From positions 67,150,714-67,214,713 of the forward strand of contig OX328099.1 of NCBI GenBank assembly GCA_946811185.2: 64,000 nucleotides of DNA, in the 5' to 3' direction. Positions 56,981 to 64,000 of this stretch are shown here, piece after piece. Numbering within the stretch: the stretch's first letter is position 1; the number at the start of each line of letters is the position of its first letter. The notes below the pieces were generated by a model that saw nothing but the letters and a program-made list of their open reading frames with translations, ran no database searches and was not told where the DNA came from. Both the position numbers and the translations under genes were made by a program. The DNA comes from Hippopus hippopus (Eukaryota > Mollusca > Bivalvia > Cardiida > Cardiidae).

Positions 56981-57050
56981 CGGGTTGGTTAACAATTTGT
57001 TGGCCAACAATCTTCATTAAACAACGAATCAATTCAAAGCTGTGTTTCGT

Positions 57051-57273
57051 TTAACACCTTAACAAACAATCCCGTGTTTTAACGATCCTGGGATAGAAAA
57101 CTTTTGAAAACATTGTGGAAAAAGGAGAAAATGCTGGTAACCAGCATTTTCTCCTTTTCCCACAATGTTTTCTACCTCTCCGAAGACAACCCGACCATTT
57201 GAGTCACATTTAATTCGTCGTGTGCAAATGCTTTCGAAAAGTCTAAAATTTTATCGTCTAGTTAAGAATTTAA
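57051..57273 (+). repeat. Family A MITE, full length
   Basis: TTAACACCTTAACAAACAAT to TATCGTCTAGTTAAGAATTTAA, with a perfect hairpin at about 57116-57172. Confidence 0.82.
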
Positions 57274-57609
57274 AGAAAACAAAATCGTTGGCATCCTTGT
57301 CAAAAATGAACCGCCACCTCGTGCCGTATTGTCTTACAGCCAGTTATAACAATAAGAGAAAAAAAATAAGAGAGCTAAAATATGCTGTCTACGTCTTAAG
57401 TTGGATGCATAAAGACAAAAATCCGCATTTCTGTCCATAAATAGATGTCAAATACTTCATGCTTACTACCATAGTATTAAATCGGTATATAATATCAAAT
57501 TTAATCTGAAATAACAAACCAGCGCCTGTAACAGACACGTGTATCAGGTATATTTAACAGCTCTGTAAGAGGCTACAGTACCGGCTCACTACACACTAAA
57601 ATCTAAAAT
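57274..57609. other. Intergenic, no feature seen
   Basis: About 335 bp. The 91-codon ORF that crosses it starts inside the MITE and has no recognisable domain. Confidence 0.4.
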
Positions 57610-57716
57610 TGGTTGGTTGGTTGGTCGGTCGGTCGATTGAGTGAGTGAGTGAGTGACTGACTGACTGACTGACGTACAGACTGATTGACTGACCGACCGA
57701 CCGACCGATCGATTGC
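57610..57716. repeat. Compound tetranucleotide microsatellite
   Basis: GGTT/GGTC units, then GTGA, ACTG and ACCG units in succession. Confidence 0.9.
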
Positions 57717-57958
57717 AGTAGGCAAATGTTTTTCTAATAATGGACAATATTGGTTTAAGATTAGATTGTATAAGGCTCCACCAGAGAATCCATGTTTGTC
57801 AATTCATTGTATTTGGAAGGGTCCTTGGGCAAGGCACCACAATGCCAAAGCTCTATTTCGAAAATAATTTGAAAAGAATCCAAATACAAGGTTAAGCAAC
57901 TTTTCGCTGTGTTACGACTGACAATTTGTTGAAACGGTAACTGTGTTAAAGTGTAAAC

Positions 57959-58213
57959 GAATCATTCTCCGGCAAAAGAGGGCTTAATGCATCTCCGTGA
58001 TGCATTAAACTAAGCAAGTCGTTACATAATTACGGATCCATAAAATCCATGTTGTCAAACAACCGACTGAATCATGAGGTAGAATAATCCTTAGACATGC
58101 AGAAAATTGGAAGATAGCGAAAAGATTCGGCTCATGTCAGCCTGCGCGGACTGCGCAGGCTGACATGAGTCGATACTTTTCGCAAATTAAACCTCTTTGC
58201 ACATAGCAAAGTT
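57959..58213 (+). repeat. Family C MITE
   Basis: CTCCGGCAAAAGAGGGCTTA to CTCTTTGCACATAGCAAAG. Perfect palindrome at about 58134-58168. Confidence 0.8.
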
Positions 58214-58474
58214 CAAATAAAACTTTTTACGCCCACTCACTTTTTGTGTGGTCACATCTTACAGTCATCAAACGATATAATTGTTATTTGAAACGAAATT
58301 TTCTTAACGAGATGTTAACAGCCTGTTACGAAAAGGTAAGAGTTACAAAGGTAAGCAAAAGTTCACTGTTCCACATAACGATCATAATGTATTTATACGT
58401 TGAAACAGGTTGTTAATGGTACGGTATGACTGAATTACTATCGGGTGGGAGTGTTTCTTCTTTTGTATGGGCCG

Positions 58475-58780
58475 AGTCCCGGTAGTTCAGTCGGCAGCGT
58501 ACAGGACTTGAGAACAGGAGGTTGCTTGTTCGATCCCCGGCTCGGCCAATTACCTTCCGAGGATTAATGATAGTCATTGTGACAGGATTCATTCCTCTCT
58601 CACCGCTGACCATTGTTTCGACAATGGTTATGTGCGAAAGCAGCCAGTCGCTTGGAAAGAATATTGTGCGGAGTACTGGTAAAAGAAACTCCAGGAAAGC
58701 ATGGATGGGTGCACTGGCCGCTGCGTTATAACTGAAATAATATTGAAAACGGCATTAAACACCATACAATCAATTAATCA
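58475..58780 (+). repeat. S1 SINE, best-preserved copy
   Basis: A box CGGTAGTTCAGTCGGCAGCG, B box CTTGTTCGATCCCC, complete body and the tail ACACCATACAATCAATTAATC. Useful as the family reference. Confidence 0.88.
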
Positions 58781-58788
58781 ACTTTCTG

Positions 58789-59090
58789 TGTAGTGTTTAA
58801 CGCCCATTTCAACATTTTTGTTTTCACTCACATCGCGTTTGCCAGTACAGCTATTCATGCTTTCTTGGAATTTCTTATTCCAGTGCTTCACACAATATTC
58901 TTCTCAAGCCACTGGTTGCTTTCCCACATAATCGTCGTCGAAACAATGATTAGCGGTGAGAGAGGAGCAAATCCTGTCGCAATGGCCATTATCAGTTATC
59001 TGAAAGAAATTTGCCGAGCTGGGGAATCGAACAAGCAACCTCCTGATTTCAAGCCCTGTTCGTTACTAAGTGAGCTAGCAGGCTGGGCTA
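58789..59090 (-). repeat. S1 SINE
   Basis: Tail-to-tail with the preceding copy. GTAGTGTTTAACGCCC to GGGAATCGAACAAGC and CTAAGTGAGCTAGC. The pair forms a large inverted repeat of about 300-bp arms. Confidence 0.8.
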
Positions 59091-59139
59091 CGGTAAAGTA
59101 GGAGATGCTCATAAGTCATCTTCTTAACAGGTACTTTGC

Positions 59140-59250
59140 TAGGGGCGGCTCTTTGCGTTTTTGCTGACAGTGTAGATCCAATTTCAGAATGCAAATAATG
59201 TGCAGTCTAACTTTAGATCTATACACGGTCCGATACGGAGACGTTTTGCT
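59140..59250 (+). repeat. Family B MITE fragment
   Basis: GCTGACAGTGTAGATCCAAT..CTTTAGATCTATACACGGTCC, a decayed hairpin. An S3 SINE follows immediately. Confidence 0.6.
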
Positions 59251-59256
59251 GTCGAG

Positions 59257-59472
59257 GCCCGTCCGGCTAGCTCAGCGGTTAGCGTATCTGACTCGTGGCC
59301 TGGTGGTTGCGAGTTCGATATCCGGTTGAGGAAAACTTTCTCTCTGGCAAATTTTTCGCCTCTCACCACTGATACATGTGAGAGAAAAGTTGTCAGTGAC
59401 TTGGACAGAAAACCAGAAAATACATGCGTAGATGTACTGACGGCCGTGATATGACCTAAGCTGTTAAAAAGG
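59257..59472 (+). repeat. S3 tRNA-derived SINE, best copy
   Basis: Head CCGGCTAGCTCAGCGGTTAG (A box) and GCGAGTTCGATATCC (B box). Body CCTCTCACCACTGATACATG and end GATATGACCTAAGCTGTTAA. The anticodon-loop region CTGACTCGTGG hints at a tRNA source with CGA/ACG-type loops, not assigned. Confidence 0.82.
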
Positions 59473-59476
59473 CTGT

Positions 59477-59660
59477 TGAGGGCGACTCTATGTGCTTCTG
59501 CGGACAGTGTAGATCCAGATCAGACTGCACAGGTTGTGCAGTCTGATCTCAGATCTACACTATCCGACACGGTGAGATATTTCCGGCAAAGGAACGTTCA
59601 AATCGCAAAGGTAGCGGTTTGCTATCGGCTAAAACTTCACCGTACATCTTCAATCTTTGA
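59477..59660 (+). repeat. Family B MITE
   Basis: GGGCGACTCTATGTGCTTCTG, a near-perfect hairpin at about 59502-59568, then a diverged tail. Confidence 0.72.
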
Positions 59661-60069
59661 TTCTAAGATAAAACATTGATAAACTTAAAAATCGCACAAT
59701 TTAAGTACATGTATTCTATCTCTTTGCCTCAATATTTTTTTTTTCAAACAATTTTAGCAATAGCGTAACGTTTTCTCAAAAAGGTGGTAAGAGATTAAAT
59801 GCGAGCGAAAGTTGGACTTTGTAGCCTACTAATAATGACTTTGCGGTTTATTTTATCTTCTTTGTGTAACTGCCGATGATTCGACTAGCTTTAAAGATTT
59901 AAATCAAATCTATTAACGCTCAGCGTGTTTGTGGCGAGACTTGGACCTGATATGAGTGTATTGACCCAGATCAGGCTACACAGAGCTTACAGTCTGACCA
60001 GTCGGATACTAGTAGTTGTCCGACTTTCACTTTTTTCTGACTAGATCACCAATAGAGTCATTATCTGTA
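59661..60069. other. Intergenic, no feature seen
   Basis: About 400 bp of AT-rich sequence. A TTGACCCAGATCAGGCTACACAG fragment at about 59961 may be a decayed hairpin element. Confidence 0.4.
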
Positions 60070-60332
60070 TAGCCATGCTCTGTGAAAAGGGGGCTTAATG
60101 CATCTGCAAACAAAGTTTCGACCTCAGGTCAGCCTGCGCAGTCCGCGCAGGCTGACCTCGGTCGAAATTTTTGGCTTTGGTTCAATTTTCTGCATGTCAA
60201 AGGACCAGTGTAATTCATGATACAGTCGGTTGTTATTAAAAATGGATTTTATGGATCTATACTTGTGATGACTTGCTTTGTATCATGAATTACGGGTATG
60301 CATTAAACCCTCTTTTCCCAGAACATGTTTCA
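60070..60332. repeat. Family C MITE
   Basis: TAGCCATGCTCTGTGAAAAG to TTTTCCCAGAACATGTTTC. Palindrome GGTCAGCCTGCGCAGTCCGC at about 60127. Confidence 0.82.
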
Positions 60333-60453
60333 TATCGATTTCTATTGATTGAGATGTCGATTACGTCGTTTAAGCCTTAGTGCGCCGACTTTACCCGACA
60401 GACATTTCTACATTAGAAATAAGACAAGAATAATTGCAGTCGCGGATTGTATA

Positions 60454-60714
60454 TGGCATGCAACACACGAAAAGGAGCATTCGGACATTTGCGTAAAGTG
60501 TCGTCTCGGATCAGCCTGCGCAGTCCGCGCAGACTGATCCGAGACGACACTTTCCGATCGTGTGTGATTTTCTATTTCACGCAAGTCTACTGTAGGACAA
60601 AATTTAATGTTGACGTAAAGTGCCTTCTCGGATTAGCCTGCGCGGAGTGCGCAGGCTGATCCGAGACGACACTTTACGCAAATGTCCGAAAGCCCTTTTT
60701 CGCATGTTGCAGAC
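60454..60714. repeat. Family D MITE
   Basis: TGGCATGCAACACACGAAAA to TTTTTCGCATGTTGCAGACC, with palindromes at about 60506-60548 and 60627-60668. Confidence 0.83.
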
Positions 60715-60904
60715 CATATTATACTGTGTAATGCTCATGTATCTTTTGTTGTAAAGATTTGAGCTCAATAAAGTATTTTGAATTGAATTAAAATTGATGG
60801 CGACGTAAAATTTCCATCCAGTCAATCATTTAAGTTAAAATACGAATAAGTTCAGGAGATTTGTATATTTGAAATCGACTCTCCTGACTCGGCATTTTAG
60901 TTGA

Positions 60905-61128
60905 TTGATTGAATAGTGTTTTACACCGCTTTCAATAATTTTTCAGTCATATCACGGCGACAGCTCACATATTCATGTATTTCTGGGTTCCACCAGTACT
61001 AGGCTTGGGCTCTGAAGTGTCTTGCCCATTGACACTCCCACGAAAAGCCTAGTGGATCTAGTGAGGCTCGAACCCGGGGCCTCAAGGTCAAGAATCCTAC
61101 ACTTTACCACTGAGCCACTCAGGATCCC
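60905..61128 (-). repeat. S2 tRNA-derived SINE
   Basis: Reversed: tail TTTTACACCGCTTTCAATAA, body CTTGCCCATTGACACTCCCA, head GGCTCGAACCCGGGGCC (B box) and TTACCACTGAGCCA (A box). Confidence 0.8.
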
Positions 61129-61487
61129 AAGGCATTCGGAGTTTTACCAGTGGACATAAAAAGAGGTGAGGTTGACGAGTTTAGTATTAAACTTGACAAA
61201 AAGATATTAATCTTCTGATCTCGCAAAAAACATGTCGCCAAAGAAAAGTAAATAATTATTACTTAATTCTCTCTCGTTTGATGTATGTTTTCCTTTTTTC
61301 CACACAAAACTCGGTTTCTTATATTCAAGATCAAAGAATGGTAGTTTTGATTCAATCTTTTTTCAGTCTTCAAACGGATTTAGGAATATTAAATATTTAG
61401 GTAACTTTGTCAGTTGAAGTTTTTAGTTTGTGGTTTCCGCCATATAGGATAAAAAAGGCGCGAAGTACGACATACAACCCGAATTGA
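61129..61487. other. Intergenic, no feature seen
   Basis: About 360 bp without a repeat family member or supportable exon. Confidence 0.4.
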
Positions 61488-61625
61488 CCCTTTAAAAAGT
61501 AATTCCGAGTTTTAACGAATTAACGTGAAAGAAAGGCCTTTTGAAAACATTGTGGAAAAAGCAGAAAATGCTGGTAACCAGCATTTTCTCCTTTTTACAC
61601 AATGTTTTCTACCCTTTAGAAGACA
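61488..61625 (+). repeat. Family A MITE, left half
   Basis: ACCCTTTAAAAAGTAATTCC to TTCTACCCTTTAGAAGACAG. Cut short by family B sequence. Confidence 0.7.
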
Positions 61626-61639
61626 GCTTGTATTATTTA

Positions 61640-61851
61640 AACTTTATCCTTCTAATTAAGTGAAATAAAACTTTCAAACCCGATATAGTAAAATTTTAAA
61701 TTTTGCTATTTCAAAGGTATAATTGGGAACATGATATCTCCTTATCAGACAGTGAAGATCCAAGATCAGACTGCACGTTCTGTGCAGTCTGATCTCGATC
61801 TACATTGTCCTTGAAAGGTCCTTGAGTCTCGCTTAGTAGCCTAAGGGTTAG
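61640..61851 (-). repeat. Family B MITE, full length
   Basis: TTTATCCTTCTAATTAAGTG to TCGCTTAGTAGCCTAAGGG with a near-perfect hairpin at about 61747-61812. Its end touches the next family A copy. Confidence 0.8.
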
Positions 61852-62076
61852 CACTTTACCAAAAAATCCCTGGTTTCCACGACCCTGAGAAAGAAGCCTT
61901 TTGAAAACATTGAGGGAAAAGAAGAAAATGCTGGTAACCAGCATTTTCTCCTTTTCCCACAATGTTTTCTACCCGTCCCAAAACAAATGTCAATTTGTGA
62001 GTCACTTTAATTTTGTCGTCTGCAAATGCTCTCAATTTGGACCAGTCTAAAATGTTGTCGTTTGGTAAAGAGTTAA
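61851..62076 (+). repeat. Family A MITE, full length
   Basis: TTAGCACTTTACCAAAAAAT to GTCGTTTGGTAAAGAGTTAA, 226 bp as in the reference copy at 18697. About 80 bp of a second right flank follow (to 62154). Confidence 0.85.
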
Positions 62077-62299
62077 GACACCTTTAATTTCTCATGTGCA
62101 AATTCTTTCACTTTGGACGAGTCTAAAATTTTGTTCTGTGGTGAAGAGATAAATCTTAGTTTGTCAAACACGACATGCTTGGGGTTTTTTTTTATTGTGT
62201 AAATCAAGATGAGACTGCACATACGATACATGGCGTTAGAGGTTCTGGAATATGAATATTGAAACACTTTTGATGCTCAATATGACGAGGTTGTATTTG

Positions 62300-62557
62300 A
62301 TTGTATTGGAGTTTAACGCCGTTTTAACAGCTTAGGTCTTATCACGGCGGTCAGTGCACCTACGCATGTGTTTCCTGACTTTTTCACACCAGTATTGACA
62401 CAACTTCCTTTCCAAGCCACTGACTACTTTTCTCACATTCATCAGAGGTGAGAGGCGAAAAATCACCGGAAAGAAAGTTTGTCTCAAACGGGTATCGAAC
62501 TTACAACCACCACGTCACGAGTCGGATAAGCTAACCACTAAACTACCCGGCCGGGAC
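62300..62557 (-). repeat. S3 tRNA-derived SINE
   Basis: Reversed: tail TTGTATTGGAGTTTAACGCC, body GTGCACCTACGCATGTGTTT, head TATCGAACTTACAACC (B box) and GCTAACCACTAAACTACC (A box). Confidence 0.8.
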
Positions 62558-63214
62558 AATATGACGAGAAATACATGTAATGAGAGGTAACCCTCACCAG
62601 CAATAGCCTCGTTTTCCTCGTTGTTTTGTAAATCGATCAAAAGTGAAACTTTCAAATTGATGTCTTTTTCATGAATGCATGTTAATCCAACTCATCGGTG
62701 AAAAAGGAGTAGTCTCGCAAATAAAACCGCAGAGGCCCGCAAAATAAACATGTCTACATTTTTTTTTAACCAATCGCAACTTCCCATTTATTCATTTTCA
62801 AGAGGTAGGTCAAAAGCCTGCTAAAATACAGCTACGTTGAAAAACAACTTTTTTTCGGCTGCTCATGATGATGTCATGGGAATCTGTTATTTCCTTATCA
62901 GGCTGGAGTTTTATTGCTTATCCTGAAATTTGCTCTATCTTCACTCGGCAGTGAGGAAAAAATGTCAAAGATTAAAATCTCAAGTACCAATTAAAGTTTC
63001 TTTATTCTTTGTTCTGAAAGCGGAACTAGATCGTTTCTCTGACGTATAAACTCGACTGTTTTTACGAAAACAATTAGATCTATAACTTTTGTCTCATGAA
63101 ACAAATTTGAATCAAAATGCCGACTTCAGACGAAATCTTAGTTGTAACAACTGCGATCAGTGCACCCATCCGTGCGTTCCTGATTTGTTTGATCGTTTGT
63201 TCGTATGTTTAAAG
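62558..63214. other. Intergenic, no gene recognised
   Basis: About 650 bp. Nothing beyond poly(T) runs and short chance ORFs. Confidence 0.4.
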
Positions 63215-63430
63215 TTTGGGTTTTTTTTTTTTTACATCGTTTCAGTTGTCATAGTTGACAATGCGCCTACCCATGTGGCTTTTTCTGCAGTTTCTTTTAC
63301 CAGTACTTCGCCCCTGGAGTTTCATTATTATCATTGCGGACAACACCCTACCAAACTACTGGCAGCTTGGAATCTAACATAATCACACTCAAAACAACAT
63401 TCGCAATGGAGAGAAGAATGAATAGTTGAA
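63215..63430 (-). repeat. S1 SINE, degenerate
   Basis: CAATGCGCCTACCCATGTGG, GCAGTTTCTTTTACCAGTAC and GCAATGGAGAGAAGAATGAA follow the reversed S1 body with many changes. The head is missing. Confidence 0.55.
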
Positions 63431-63449
63431 CAATGACATAACTTGATTG

Positions 63450-63612
63450 AAAGAGTTTCCAGACAACAATTTAAATGTGGCTTAAATGATGGAATATGAC
63501 TTTGATAGGATAGAAAACATTGTGGAAAAAGGAGAAAATGCTGCTTACCAGAATAATTTCAATGGGCTTTTTTTCAGGGTCGTTAGAAATCGTCATTGTG
63601 TGGTAAAGGGTA
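63450..63612 (-). repeat. Family A MITE with deletion in hairpin
   Basis: GACAACAATTTAAATGTGGC, core GAAAATGCTGCTTACCAG with its right arm deleted, and GTGTGGTAAAGGGTAA. Confidence 0.7.
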
Positions 63613-63639
63613 AGACGAGAAAATTTCAGATTTATCAAT

Positions 63640-63780
63640 ATTGTTCATTAAAAGTCGACATTTAAATGTTACACAAAAAATTGAAACTGTCTTTGAAAGG
63701 ATAGAAAAATTGTTGGAAAATGAGAAAATGCTGGTCACCTGTATTTTCTCCTTTTCCAACAATGCTTTCTATCAGTAGTA
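63640..63780 (-). repeat. Family A MITE, partial
   Basis: AAAGTCGACATTTAAATGTT through an almost complete hairpin (about 63711-63765) to TGCTTTCTATCA. Confidence 0.7.
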
Positions 63781-63810
63781 ATAGCGTCTCTTTGCTTGTA
63801 AACAAACGGG

Positions 63811-63995
63811 CGCCATCTTGGATGACCTAGTTACTATTTTTAGTAACTCATTTACATATAAGGATGTTTAGACCAGCGGCCATCTCAGATGACCTATTTT
63901 TTTTTGGCAGAATTTGACGTGCTTTTTGGACAGCCATTTTGGATGACCTAATTTTTATTTTAGACCAGTAGCCATTTTGGATGACCTATTTTCTT
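63811..63995. repeat. Dispersed GCCAT..GGATGACCTA direct repeats
   Basis: GCCATCTTGGATGACCTA (63812), GCCATCTCAGATGACCTA (63879), GCCATTTTGGATGACCTA (63932) and the same again (63970), with GACCAG before two of them. The window ends within the array. Confidence 0.7.
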
Positions 63996-64000
63996 TTTTA

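Noticed and set aside
63811..63995. CRISPR-like array
   Set aside because: Only four short repeats with irregular spacing in an animal genome, no cas genes.

Overview
This window looks like animal nuclear DNA, most likely from a mollusc such as a bivalve (inference; the species cannot be named from the sequence). It is AT-rich, gene-poor and packed with short non-autonomous repeats. It holds one recognisable spliced host gene and one large virus-like transposon.

Host gene (minus strand, 10626-24054): a four-exon gene that I assembled by hand from splice sites and reading phase. It encodes a 159-residue GADD45-family stress protein. Its promoter has a CCAAT box and a TATA box at about 24.2 kb. 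A second possible first exon with a phase-compatible donor lies at 34.6 kb next to an ETS-type site. A weak candidate first exon on the plus strand lies at 31.0 kb.

Mobile element (38374-55912, 17539 bp): a Maverick/Polinton. It has long terminal inverted repeats (about 1.06 and 1.2 kb), AG...CT ends and a 6-bp ATCAAT target duplication, and it sits inside a tRNA-derived SINE. Plus-strand genes in order: tandem PC4-like ssDNA-binding protein, BIR (IAP-like) protein, a small ORF, DDE integrase with chromodomain, TATA-binding-protein homologue, small helical protein, minor-capsid candidate (in-frame stop), coiled-coil protein, major capsid protein. Minus-strand genes: small basic protein, second helical protein, packaging ATPase, membrane protein, and a 1591-codon protein-primed DNA polymerase with two in-frame amber codons. 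To the right are a 226-bp satellite array, a HEMGH zincin and a small ORF with its own TATA box. No adenain-type cysteine protease was found. The unusual feature is that the element carries both a TBP and a PC4 homologue, and TATA boxes precede several of its transcription units. It may therefore bring part of its own transcription-initiation machinery.

Repeat landscape: several families of short elements built round near-perfect hairpins recur dozens of times. Family A (about 226 bp, TTAA plus CTCTTTACCA ends) has core GCTGGTAACCAGC. Family B (about 210 bp, some copies TTAA plus CTCTTTCACTAC) has core AGACTGCAC..GTGCAGTCT. Family C (about 265 bp, GAGCCATGCTCTG ends) has core CAGCCTGCGC..GCGCAGGCTG. 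Family D (about 262 bp, TTGCAACACGCGAAAA ends) has two palindromes. Family E (105-185 bp) ends in AGCAGACGAC. There are also three tRNA-derived SINE families (S1, S2, S3), foldback elements and microsatellites. Nested insertions give relative ages for several of them.
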